Of a stretch of DNA of 64,000 bases, positions 56,507 through 64,000 are shown piece after piece; the first letter of the stretch is position 1, and each line of letters starts with the position of its first letter. The notes beneath the pieces are model-generated. The model was not told the origin of the DNA and searched no databases. It saw only the letters and a list, made by a program, of their open reading frames with translations. Made by a program: the position numbers and the translations under genes. Source of the stretch: SAR92 clade bacterium (lineage in GTDB: Bacteria; Pseudomonadota; Gammaproteobacteria; Pseudomonadales; Porticoccaceae); the NCBI GenBank assembly GCA_014381985.1, contig JACNKP010000052.1, forward strand, positions 1-64,000, in the 5' to 3' direction.

Positions 56507-56965
56507 ATGCTGGATCTTGAAGCCATTGAACTGATAAAACAACTGAAAGCACGTTACTTTCGATTTTTAGACACTGCAAACTATGAAGGGCTAGAAACCT
56601 GTTTTACTGCAGATGCTGCGGCTTATTTTAAGGGTGGCAATTACGAATTTACCCTCAATGGCTGGACTGAACTAGAAACCTTTTATCGTCGCTCGATTAC
56701 TGAGAAAAAGTTTGGCGTGCACAATGGCCATCATCCAGAAATTACCGTTACAAGTGACTCGGCCACTGGTATTTGGTACCTCACTGACACCTTTATCAAC
56801 CTCAAAGACAATACTACCTTGCGTGGCACTGCGCTTTACACCGATGACTACACTCGTGTCGACGGCGAATGGAAGATACAGCGTACAGCTTACGACCGTC
56901 TTTTCGAAGAAACAGAACCCAGAGGCGAACACCTGCAGGTGACGGTTAATCCTATCAGTAGATAA
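56507..56965 (+). CDS. SnoaL-like NTF2-fold protein, first copy
   Basis: This 152-residue protein has the SnoaL_4/NTF2-like pattern: LIKQLKARYFRFLDTANYEGLETCFTADAAAYF at the N-terminus, HNGHHPEITVTSDSATGIWYL in the middle and the final strand VDGEWKIQRTAYDRL. This fold includes ketosteroid isomerase, bile-acid 7-alpha-dehydratase (BaiE) and polyketide cyclases. It follows kstD by 11 bases and so probably handles a steroid-like intermediate as an isomerase, hydratase or dehydratase. The specific reaction cannot be read. AAGGGAAA precedes the ATG. Confidence 0.8.
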   Translation: MLDLEAIELIKQLKARYFRFLDTANYEGLETCFTADAAAYFKGGNYEFTLNGWTELETFYRRSITEKKFGVHNGHHPEITVTSDSATGIWYLTDTFINLKDNTTLRGTALYTDDYTRVDGEWKIQRTAYDRLFEETEPRGEHLQVTVNPISR

Positions 56966-57145
56966 GGGTTTTTTTTCACCTGTTAATGGGTGTGGGAGCA
57001 AAAAAGTCAGAGCATTTTATTTAAGTAACAGCTTTTAGGCGTGAGGTTAGGCTCGCATAGATAATTTCAATGTGTTGCTTCAATCTCCCGCGGTACTGAC
57101 TTTGTGAAATTGAAAAGTCTATTTAATTGGCTTGATAAAATTGTT

Positions 57146-57169
57146 TAACTACAATGTTTTTTGTTACTT
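57146..57169. promoter_or_regulatory. Degenerate relative of the AAACATT/AATGTTT operator
   Basis: The right arm AATGTTTT is intact (57162-57169), while the left side keeps only AAAA plus scattered matches at the expected position. It lies about 53 bases before the start of the second KstD-like gene. It may be a weak half-site or chance in AT-rich sequence. Confidence 0.25.
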
Positions 57170-57221
57170 TAATTCAACAAACTCACAGTAATCGGTTACT
57201 AACTCTGACAAAAAGGTACCA

Positions 57222-58718
57222 ATGCCAATGCCAACTAACAAAGTATCGCCAATTAGTCCCATCAAAGCGTCCAGCGTTAACCACTGGGACTATGAGACTG
57301 ACGTTGCTGTTATTGGCTGTGGTGGTGCAGGCGCCTGTGCCGCCATTAGTGCGCATGATGCAGGGTCCAGAGTGCTGATTTTTGAGTTAGCATCTGGCAT
57401 TGGCGGTTCAACAACTTTGTCTTCTGCTGAGGTTTATTTAGGCGGAGGTACAAGAGTACAGAAGGCAACAGGTCATAGAGACACTAAGCGCGCCATGACC
57501 GATTTTCTAACTGCAGCGGCTGGGCCTCAGGCTGATAAAGCGAAAATAGTGGCTTACGTAGCGGGTAGCACAGATCATTTTGATTGGTTGGTTGAGCAAG
57601 GCGTGGTGTTTAAGGATTCTGAATATCCACATCGTGCCATTATGGCTCTGACCGACGATTGCTTACTGTACACCGGCGGCGAGAATGCTCACCCCTACAA
57701 CAAACTTGCTCCGCCAGCGCCCAGAGGACATAACCTCAAGGTAGTAGGGGATAATGGCGGACCGCTGTTAATGAAAACTCTTGGCGCCAAAATTGATGAG
57801 AAATCTATTCCTGTTGAACTTAATAGTCGTGCTTTAGCACTCATTGTTGACGACTCTGATGACCAGCAGTCGGTTATTGGTGTGCAAGTGCGTATCGACA
57901 TGCAAGAGAGATACGTTAAAGCTCGTTCTGGAGTGATTTTAGCTTCTGGAGGCTTTGTGATGAATGATCAAATGGTCAAACAATATGCACCTGAATTAAC
58001 CAGATGTACGGTACCCATTGGCAACCCAGGTGACACCGGAAGTGGCATTTTAATGGGCATGGGAGTTGGTGGCGCGGCCATTAATATGCATGAGGGATTT
58101 GTTAGTTTGCCCTTTTATCCGCCGGCGTCGCTTACTTATGGCATCTTTATTAATAGTCAGGGCCAGCGATTTGTTAACGAAGATAGCTACCACGGACGTG
58201 TTGGAGCTTTTATTTTACGCGAGACTGGCGGTCCTGTGTATTTGGTGCTCGCAGTTGAGGACTATGGTAAATACGAGACAGAGTCGTACCTAAATGCTGA
58301 CGTCGCAGCCACAGCTGAGTCTATAGTTGAGTTGGAATCTGACCTAAATCTCCCCCCTGGGGAGTTGCAAGCCACCATGAGTGACTACAATAAACATGCG
58401 AAAGCAGGAAACGACGAGCTATTTCATAAAGACCCCGTGTGGCTAAAACCTCTAGAACCACCTTTTGTGGCACTAGACGTTACCCCAGGGCGGGGCGCGT
58501 TTTATCCTTATTTCACTCTGGGTGGCTTAGATACCCTGCCAACCGGAGAGGTGCTTAAAGCCAGCGGTGATGTGATTACAGGTCTTTACGCCGTTGGCCG
58601 AACGGCCTGCGGTATACCAAGGCGCGGAGAGGGTTATGCGTCGGGCATGTCAGTTGGCGATGCAACATTTACTGGGCGTCAGGCCGGTATGGCAGCGAGT
58701 ACAAGAACCACGACATAG
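57222..58718 (+). CDS. KstD-like FAD-dependent oxidoreductase, second copy
   Basis: This 498-residue flavoprotein of the succinate dehydrogenase/KstD superfamily has DVAVIGCGGAGACAAISAHDAG, SGIGGSTTLSSAEVYLGGG and the C-terminal GLYAVGRTACGIPRRGEGYASGMSVGDATFTGR. It differs strongly from the first KstD: the EGPYYAM-like block is replaced by KPLEPPFVALDVTPGRGAFYPYFTLGG. Family members include KstD3-type, fumarate-reductase-like and delta-4-dehydrogenases, so the reaction is open. It has its own promoter region after a 256-base gap and is followed 10 bases later by a second SnoaL gene. AAGGT precedes the ATG. Confidence 0.8.
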   Translation: MPMPTNKVSPISPIKASSVNHWDYETDVAVIGCGGAGACAAISAHDAGSRVLIFELASGIGGSTTLSSAEVYLGGGTRVQKATGHRDTKRAMTDFLTAAAGPQADKAKIVAYVAGSTDHFDWLVEQGVVFKDSEYPHRAIMALTDDCLLYTGGENAHPYNKLAPPAPRGHNLKVVGDNGGPLLMKTLGAKIDEKSIPVELNSRALALIVDDSDDQQSVIGVQVRIDMQERYVKARSGVILASGGFVMNDQMVKQYAPELTRCTVPIGNPGDTGSGILMGMGVGGAAINMHEGFVSLPFYPPASLTYGIFINSQGQRFVNEDSYHGRVGAFILRETGGPVYLVLAVEDYGKYETESYLNADVAATAESIVELESDLNLPPGELQATMSDYNKHAKAGNDELFHKDPVWLKPLEPPFVALDVTPGRGAFYPYFTLGGLDTLPTGEVLKASGDVITGLYAVGRTACGIPRRGEGYASGMSVGDATFTGRQAGMAASTRTTT

Positions 58719-58728
58719 GGAAACACTA

Positions 58729-59352
58729 ATGGATAAAGATTTGACCTCCAGAATAGACCGCCTGGAGTCCTTAGACGAAATACGACAGCTTGCAGCAAAG
58801 TATTCACTGTCATTGGACATGCGTGACTTAGATGCCCACGTGAACCTCTTTGCTGAAGATATTAGGGTCAGTCGGGAGAGGGTGGGGCGGTCCTATTTGA
58901 AAGGCTGGCTAGATGACACTCTACGATTACAGTTTACCGGCACCTCTCACCATATTGGTAACCACGTTATTGAGTTTAAAGATCCAGACCACGCCATTGG
59001 CGTGGTTTATTCCAAAAACGAACATGAAACTAACGGCGAATGGGTGATCATGCAGATGATCTACTGGGACGACTATGAACGCATCGATGGACGTTGGTAT
59101 TTTCGCCGTCGATTACCCTGTTACTGGTACGCAACAGATCTCAACAAACCACCGATTGGCGACAATAAAATGCGTTGGCCAGACCGAGAACCCTATGCAG
59201 GGGCCTATCATGATCTATGGCCGAGCTGGCAACGATTTTGGGATAAACCACCTAACAGTGAAGAGCCTGAGGTGGCAGTTCCAGCGCCATTAAATGAGTT
59301 TTTAACCACCATGCGTGGGACGACAGATGTCCCCAAAATAAAAATTAGATAA
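58729..59352 (+). CDS. SnoaL-like NTF2-fold protein, second copy
   Basis: This 207-residue protein has IDRLESLDEIRQLAAKYSLSLDMRDLDAHVNLFAEDI, the SnoaL_4 helical opening. The body is a cone of strands with TSHHIGNHVIEFKDPDHAIGVV and WVIMQMIYWDDYERIDGRWYFRRR. It has a C-terminal extension of about 50 residues (WPSWQRFWDKPPNSEEPE) not present in the first copy. The start at 58729 is favoured by GGGAA upstream. It repeats the flavoprotein-plus-SnoaL arrangement seen at 54759-56965. The reaction (isomerisation or hydration) is inferred from fold only. Confidence 0.8.
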   Translation: MDKDLTSRIDRLESLDEIRQLAAKYSLSLDMRDLDAHVNLFAEDIRVSRERVGRSYLKGWLDDTLRLQFTGTSHHIGNHVIEFKDPDHAIGVVYSKNEHETNGEWVIMQMIYWDDYERIDGRWYFRRRLPCYWYATDLNKPPIGDNKMRWPDREPYAGAYHDLWPSWQRFWDKPPNSEEPEVAVPAPLNEFLTTMRGTTDVPKIKIR

Positions 59353-59362
59353 TAACTAGCGA

Positions 59363-60439
59363 GTGAGTACTTTGACTAATTCTACAACCCTCTTCACCCC
59401 TACAAAACTTGGGCGCATAGCCTTGGCTAACCGCATTGTTATGGCGCCAATGACCAGAAGTCGAGCCGAGACTGACGACAGAGTCTCTCAATTGCATGTT
59501 GACTACTATAGCCAGAGAGCGTCGGCAGGTTTAATTATTACTGAGGGCACTCACCCAAGTGTCAATGCCAAGGGTTATTGCCGCACACCTGGAATCTACA
59601 ATCAGGCACAAATCGATGCCTGGCGTCTTGTGACAGACAAGGTTCACGCCAATGGTGGCAAAATAGTCTGCCAAATTATGCATTGTGGTCGTGTTGCTGG
59701 CGTCAGCAACAAAGCTATAGGAGCCGAAACCTTGGCGCCCTCGGCTATTCACTGTAATGAAAAAATATTTACCGAAGAGGGTATGGTAGACATGCCCCCA
59801 CCAAGAGCGCTACGCTTGGACGAGATGCCGGGGATTATTGAAGAGCACCGGCAGGCCACAGAAAATGCCTTTATTGCAGGATTCGATGGAGTTGAGCTGC
59901 ACTGCACGTCTGGCTATCTGATGGCTCAATTTTTGTCGACTGGCACTAATCATAGACAGGACGAATACGGAGGCAGTTTGCAAAATCGACTGAGGCTGGT
60001 ATTAGAGGTTTTGCAAGCCATGGCTAGTGTTGATGGGGCTGATCGAGTAGGCATGCGAATCTGCCCCGGTAATCCTTTTAATGATTTATATGATGACAAC
60101 CCCTCAGAGACATTTATTGCCTTGTTAAAACAGGTGAACGCTCTAAGCCTGGCTTATTTGCATGTGATTCGCATGAAGGCCACCGGTATTGACAATGTAG
60201 CCCTTGCCAAAGCTCATTTTACGGGCCCAATTGTGGTCAATGATAGCTATAAACTAGAAGAAGCTCAGCAAGTCGTAACGACTAACGGCGCAACAGCGGT
60301 ATCTTTTGGTCGCTGGTTTGTGGCAAATCCCGATTTGGTCGAGCGACTGCGCAGTGGCGCAGAATTAAACAGAATGGATGGCAGGACACTTTACAGTCCA
60401 GGTCCAGAAGGCTATGTAGATTACCAGATGTTAAGTTAA
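59363..60439 (+). CDS. Old Yellow Enzyme family reductase with altered active site
   Basis: This 358-residue FMN protein has the OYE TIM barrel: ANRIVMAPMTRSRA, IMHCGRVAG, GFDGVELHCTSGYLMAQFLSTGTN, DEYGGSLQNRL and the C-terminal AVSFGRWFVANPDL. The catalytic pair His-Asn (or His-His) of the family reads H180-x-x-S183 here, with Tyr185 kept, so the second hydrogen-bond donor is changed. OYEs reduce activated alkenes; a delta-1 or delta-4 3-ketosteroid or a dienone could be the substrate by context. The start is GTG with a weak ribosome-binding site. Confidence 0.87.
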   Translation: MSTLTNSTTLFTPTKLGRIALANRIVMAPMTRSRAETDDRVSQLHVDYYSQRASAGLIITEGTHPSVNAKGYCRTPGIYNQAQIDAWRLVTDKVHANGGKIVCQIMHCGRVAGVSNKAIGAETLAPSAIHCNEKIFTEEGMVDMPPPRALRLDEMPGIIEEHRQATENAFIAGFDGVELHCTSGYLMAQFLSTGTNHRQDEYGGSLQNRLRLVLEVLQAMASVDGADRVGMRICPGNPFNDLYDDNPSETFIALLKQVNALSLAYLHVIRMKATGIDNVALAKAHFTGPIVVNDSYKLEEAQQVVTTNGATAVSFGRWFVANPDLVERLRSGAELNRMDGRTLYSPGPEGYVDYQMLS

Positions 60440-60455
60440 CCATGAGAGTTAAGTC

Positions 60456-62024
60456 ATGAATATGGATTTTGACAAACAGCTAGGTTTCTGGAATTTTGCT
60501 CAGCAGGCGCCAGAAAAAATTGCATTGATAGACCCTCTTGGCAGGGAGTGGAGTCGGGGCGAGTTACTTCATCGGTGTAACCAAATTGTTCATGGCTTGC
60601 GTGCCATGGGTCTTGAACCAGGTGACTCTATTGCGGCTCTGTTACCTAACTGTGCAGAGTACATTGCTCTTAATTTAGCGGTCACCCAGGCTGGATTTTA
60701 CTTGGTTCCTCTCAATTGGCATCTTGCTGAGCCTGAAGTGGCTTATATATTAGAAGACAGCAACGCTAAGGCTTTTTTCTGTGCCGAGTCTGTTGCGGAT
60801 GTCGCCATAGGCGCTATTAAAACTGTTAAGTTTCCTGTGCAAAATGTGATCGCACTGGGGGATGTCGGCGGCTACAAAACATTTGAAACCCTCATTGCAG
60901 GGCAGTCGGGAGCTACGCCCATTGATCGACGTGCTGGCATGGTGATGTTTTATACTTCTGGTACCACTGGAAAGCCAAAAGGCGTGCGCAGAGCCATGAT
61001 GCAGGTCGACCCAGACATGGCCGCCACCATGATGACCATGTTGCTGATGTTATTTGGTATAGAGCCAGAAGGGGACAACGTACATTTTTGCGGATCGCCT
61101 CTTTATCACACCGCGGTAATGAACTGGTCATCCAGTTCATTACATTACGGGCATACTGTTGTGTTACATGAAAACTGGGATGCTGAAAAGATGTTGCAGG
61201 CGGTGGATCATTACCGTATTACTACCGCCCATGTGGTGCCAACCCAGATGGTGAGGTTACATAAATTACCAGCAGAAATTCGGGCAGCTTATAATGTTTC
61301 CAGTATGCGCCATATGTTGCATACCGCGGCGCCCTGCCCGCCCGATGTAAAGTTTGACATTATTGATTGGTGGGGACCCTGCGTTTATGAGTATTACGCA
61401 TCAACTGAAGGTGGTGGAACGCTGGTGAATTCGGAAGACTGGTTAAAATATCCAGGCACTGTGGGCCGACCTTGGCCGACAGCAGACATTAAAATATTTG
61501 ACGATCAAGGCCATGAAAAGCCGACTGGAGAACAAGGCACTATTTATATGTTGATGAGTGAGCTAAGTCGGTTTGAATACAATGGCGACAAAGAAAAGAC
61601 ATTGAAGGATCGCTTTGGAGATTATTTTACGGCGGGTGATATTGGTTACCTAAATAATGACGGGTTTCTGTTTCTGAGCGATCGAAAAATTGACATGATC
61701 ATTAGTGGAGGGGTCAATATTTACCCTGCTGAAATTGAGAATGTGTTGATAACACATCCTTCAGTGGCCGATTGCTCCGTATTTGGAGTTCCCAACGATG
61801 ATTGGGGTGAGGAGGTAAAGGCTGCTGTGCAGTTGACACCCACGGTTCAGCAATCTGCTCAATTGCATGACGAAATTTTGGCCTATTGCGCTGAGCGCTT
61901 GGCAAAGATGAAGTTACCCAAGAGTATTGACTATATGGAGGTCTTACCCAGAGACCCCAATGGCAAACTTTATAAGCGAAAGTTACGCGACCCCTACTGG
62001 GCCGGGCGAGACAGACAGGTATAG
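60456..62024 (+). CDS. AMP-dependent acyl-CoA ligase, second copy
   Basis: This 522-residue ANL-superfamily enzyme has the P-loop YTSGTTGKPKGVRR, YEYYASTEGGG in place of the usual YGxTE, and SDRKIDMIISGGVNIYPAEIE. The C-terminal catalytic Lys lies in DPNGKLYKRKLRDPYW. It is distinct from the ligase that heads the hsa operon. The STEGGG form and the length recall steroid side-chain ligases of the FadD17/FadD19 type, but this is an impression, not a computed match. The stop abuts the GMC gene's ATG, so the two are co-translated. Confidence 0.85.
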   Translation: MNMDFDKQLGFWNFAQQAPEKIALIDPLGREWSRGELLHRCNQIVHGLRAMGLEPGDSIAALLPNCAEYIALNLAVTQAGFYLVPLNWHLAEPEVAYILEDSNAKAFFCAESVADVAIGAIKTVKFPVQNVIALGDVGGYKTFETLIAGQSGATPIDRRAGMVMFYTSGTTGKPKGVRRAMMQVDPDMAATMMTMLLMLFGIEPEGDNVHFCGSPLYHTAVMNWSSSSLHYGHTVVLHENWDAEKMLQAVDHYRITTAHVVPTQMVRLHKLPAEIRAAYNVSSMRHMLHTAAPCPPDVKFDIIDWWGPCVYEYYASTEGGGTLVNSEDWLKYPGTVGRPWPTADIKIFDDQGHEKPTGEQGTIYMLMSELSRFEYNGDKEKTLKDRFGDYFTAGDIGYLNNDGFLFLSDRKIDMIISGGVNIYPAEIENVLITHPSVADCSVFGVPNDDWGEEVKAAVQLTPTVQQSAQLHDEILAYCAERLAKMKLPKSIDYMEVLPRDPNGKLYKRKLRDPYWAGRDRQV

Positions 62025-63635
62025 ATGGCACAGGATAGCTTTGATTATATTATTGTAGGCGCGGGTTCGGCGGGTTGCGTGTTGGCCAACCGATTATCTG
62101 CCGACAAAAAGTGTTCGGTGCTATTAATTGAAGCTGGGGGGGCAGACAGTCACCCCCTAGTAAAACTGCCCATTGGCTGGACACAAATTTCCTATCACGA
62201 CAACTACAACTGGGGCTACCGTATCGCACCCTCAGAGATGACAGCACAGCGAGCTATGGTTTGGCCGCGGGCCAAAATGATGGGTGGCTGCAGTTCTACC
62301 AATGGCATGATTTATATTCGAGGACAAAGTCTAGACTACGATCATTGGGCTCAGTTAGGTAATAATGGTTGGGGTTGGGATCAGGTCTTACCCTATTTTA
62401 AGCGCTCTGAGGATTACTCAGGCACCGCCGCACAAGCTGATGTGTATCATGGCGTGGGAGGTGCATTGCACGTCTGTACCGTTAAACCTACGGCAATCTG
62501 CGATATGTATTTAAAAGCCTGCGCAGATCAGGGCATAGCCACGGTAGACGATTTAAATCGTGGTAATCAAAAAGGCGCTGCTTACTTCGATATTACGGTT
62601 AAAAAAGGGCGCCGTCACAATACCGTAAGTGCTTTTTTAAAACCGGTTAGGTCGCGTAAAAACCTTACAATCATGAAACATAGCCTAGTTAAACGCGTGT
62701 TATTTAAGGGTAAGGCCGCGGTGGGCGTTGAGGTTGTATGTAAGGGCAAGGTGTCTAATATTTTGGTTCGTCGTGAGGTTATTATTTCTGCTGGAACTAT
62801 TAATTCTCCCCAGTTGCTGCAGTTGTCTGGTATTGGCAATAAGAACCTACTAGACCTCCATGGCATAAATACAGTGGTTGACCTGCCCGGGGTGGGTGAA
62901 AATCTGCAGGATCACCTAGGATCCGTTGTTGCCAACCATATTAGGGCACCCTTGGGGTTGAATGCAGAACTCAAGCCCCATCGTTTAGCCTATAACCTTT
63001 ATCTATATCTTACCAAAGGGGAGGGTATTTTAAATTTTCCGGCGGCAGAGGTAGGGGGTTTCTTTTGTTCAGATCCAAGCCTGGACCGCCCCGATTTACA
63101 GATGCATTTTACTCGAGTTAGTGGTGATCGAGATATAGACAATAACTCTACCCTTGATGACTTGCCAGGGGTTACCAGCATTGCCTATCTGACAAGGCCT
63201 GAAAGTCGCGGAAGTGTGAAAATAACAAGTAATGACAGTGCTGAGCCACCGCTTATTGATGCTAATTATTTGGCCACTGAAAATGATCGTATAGCACTGA
63301 TTGCTGGGGTTAAAAGGCTGCGAGATATATTCGCGAGTGCGTCATTGGCTACCGTTATAGGCCAAGAATTGCGACCAGGTGTCGCGGTGGAAAGCGATGA
63401 AGATATTTTGGCTTATATTCAACAGCATGGCACCACAGCTTTTCACCCTGTGGGCACTTGCAAAATGGGCAATGATGATCTGGCCGTAGTTGATGACAGA
63501 CTCCGCGTGCATGGAGTGTCAAATCTTAGGGTGGTGGATGCATCTATAATGCCAACACTTATTTCCGGCAATACCAATGCAGCGACTATTATGATTGCAG
63601 AAAAGGGCGCAGACCTAATTTTGGGAGTAAAATAG
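62025..63635 (+). CDS. GMC family oxidoreductase
   Basis: This 536-residue FAD-dependent alcohol oxidase/dehydrogenase has the N-terminal FDYIIVGAGSAGCVLANRLS, the signature GGCSSTNGMIYIRG and the second PROSITE-like motif GTINSPQLLQLSGIG. The catalytic H474 is in TAFHPVGTCKMG with N518 in SGNTNAATIMIAEKGADL. The His/Asn pair is that of choline-dehydrogenase-type members. The cholesterol oxidase of class I is a distant GMC relative, so a hydroxysteroid or an alcohol of a terpenoid are both possible substrates. Its ATG directly follows the ligase stop. Confidence 0.88.
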   Translation: MAQDSFDYIIVGAGSAGCVLANRLSADKKCSVLLIEAGGADSHPLVKLPIGWTQISYHDNYNWGYRIAPSEMTAQRAMVWPRAKMMGGCSSTNGMIYIRGQSLDYDHWAQLGNNGWGWDQVLPYFKRSEDYSGTAAQADVYHGVGGALHVCTVKPTAICDMYLKACADQGIATVDDLNRGNQKGAAYFDITVKKGRRHNTVSAFLKPVRSRKNLTIMKHSLVKRVLFKGKAAVGVEVVCKGKVSNILVRREVIISAGTINSPQLLQLSGIGNKNLLDLHGINTVVDLPGVGENLQDHLGSVVANHIRAPLGLNAELKPHRLAYNLYLYLTKGEGILNFPAAEVGGFFCSDPSLDRPDLQMHFTRVSGDRDIDNNSTLDDLPGVTSIAYLTRPESRGSVKITSNDSAEPPLIDANYLATENDRIALIAGVKRLRDIFASASLATVIGQELRPGVAVESDEDILAYIQQHGTTAFHPVGTCKMGNDDLAVVDDRLRVHGVSNLRVVDASIMPTLISGNTNAATIMIAEKGADLILGVK

Positions 63636-63676
63636 ATCTCTAATAAAAGGGTTTGGACCGGCATTTTTTGAGGTAT

Positions 63677-63706
63677 AATAAAACATTTGAATGCAAATGT
63701 TTTATT
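63677..63706. promoter_or_regulatory. Perfect 13-base inverted repeat, candidate operator over the amidohydrolase promoter
   Basis: AATAAAACATTTG (63677-63689) and CAAATGTTTTATT (63694-63706) are perfect arms with a four-base spacer. The core AAACATT-N8-AATGTTT is identical in spacing to the one before kstD. A TATAAT box at 63674-63679 overlaps its left edge and a TTGGAC lies at 63653-63658 with a 15-base spacing, so binding would block transcription. A weak terminator for the GMC gene is the alternative reading, but no T run follows. Confidence 0.72.
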
Positions 63707-63800
63707 GAATTAATAGTCGCTGTCACCACAGTTCGTGTGCAGTGGTAAACTAAATTGGGTTGGTATCTATAGGTGCCATCAACACAGGGAATTTAAAACC

Positions 63801-64000
63801 ATGGCTATGCCTGAGAATATTGGAATCATCGACTTAATGTTGGCGGTCCCTAATCAAGAAACCTCTGACTATTACGACTTCATAAAGCCATTATTAATGG
63901 ATGAAGAGAGTCGGCAGATGTTCAAGATGCCTGCTCAGTATATGTTCAAGGATATTCCTAATACGGGCCTGCAAGACGACTATCTGGCCTACACCATTGA
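63801..64000 (+). CDS. Amidohydrolase family protein, 3' truncated by window
   Basis: The frame starts MAMPENIGIIDLMLAVPNQE and runs open to the window edge, including QMFKMPAQYMFKDIPNTG. It resembles the N-terminal part of the amidohydrolase_2 (TIM-barrel metal-dependent hydrolase) proteins found in steroid-degrader gene sets. The metal site is outside the window, so the function is not shown. AGGGAA precedes the ATG. The promoter carries the shared inverted repeat, which ties it to the kstD module. Confidence 0.7.
   Translation, partial: MAMPENIGIIDLMLAVPNQETSDYYDFIKPLLMDEESRQMFKMPAQYMFKDIPNTGLQDDYLAYTI

Noticed and set aside
57222-58718. Fumarate reductase flavoprotein
   Set aside because: The superfamily is shared, but there is no cytochrome or heme partner, and the context is steroid catabolism.
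63677-63706. Intrinsic terminator of the GMC gene
   Set aside because: The stem is AT-rich with no T run behind it. The same arms and spacing before kstD and the overlapping TATAAT favour an operator, although both functions could coexist.
1-64000. tRNA, rRNA, CRISPR, IS or prophage elements
   Set aside because: I looked for cloverleaf-like intergenic sequence, regularly spaced repeats, transposase motifs and terminal inverted repeats and saw none that held up.

Overview
The window looks like a chromosomal segment of a marine-type gammaproteobacterium. Base composition is mid-GC and coding is dense. Supporting gene content includes fabA-fabB with ispB, an MFS gene before ssb, a three-gene pntA1-pntA2-pntB operon, clpB with a sigma-32-like promoter, a nadK-rhomboid-DUF1315-DUF2797-pepN run and an aa3-type cox operon. 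The Spongiibacteraceae/Cellvibrionales group would fit, but that is inference from gene style, not from a marker gene. No tRNA, rRNA, CRISPR array, insertion sequence or phage gene was seen.

Region 1 (1-32,200) is mostly housekeeping: MFS exporter end, ssb, peroxiredoxin, fabB/fabA, ispB, transhydrogenase, a small orphan membrane protein, clpB, a LuxR-type regulator, cytochrome c oxidase with two subunit III genes, two uncharacterised proteins, sdaA, purC, an SDR39U1 epimerase, an SDR, an alpha/beta hydrolase, tyrB-like aminotransferase, aroK, nadK, a rhomboid protease, DUF1315, DUF2797 and pepN. It closes with a strong terminator at 32,165-32,192.

Region 2 (32,500-54,650) is a steroid nucleus degradation island. 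A steroid 5-alpha-reductase-like membrane protein sits at its left edge. On the minus strand, fadD3-hsaC-hsaB-hsaA-hsaD-hsaE-hsaG-hsaF followed by a TesR/TeiR-like LuxR regulator encode hydroxylation, meta-cleavage and side-product catabolism of the aromatised A ring, plus CoA activation of the C/D-ring remnant (HIP). Divergently, ipdA-ipdB, an enoyl-CoA hydratase, two acyl-CoA dehydrogenase pairs, fadA6, two SDRs (one clearly IpdF-like) and a second thiolase encode the breakdown of HIP-CoA.

Region 3 (54,660-64,000) is a less familiar redox module on the plus strand: a 3-ketosteroid delta-1-dehydrogenase (KstD), a SnoaL-fold protein, a second KstD-like flavoprotein, a second SnoaL-fold protein, an Old Yellow Enzyme with an altered active site, a second acyl-CoA ligase, a GMC oxidase and the start of an amidohydrolase. 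Two promoters in this module, in front of kstD and in front of the amidohydrolase, share the inverted repeat AAACATT-N8-AATGTTT. It is a candidate operator for an unseen regulator. This module, and how it joins the canonical ring-degradation genes next door, is the best candidate here for undescribed biology. Genes for ring B opening (kshAB) and for some HIP steps (echA20, ipdC) were not seen, so the pathway must continue elsewhere.
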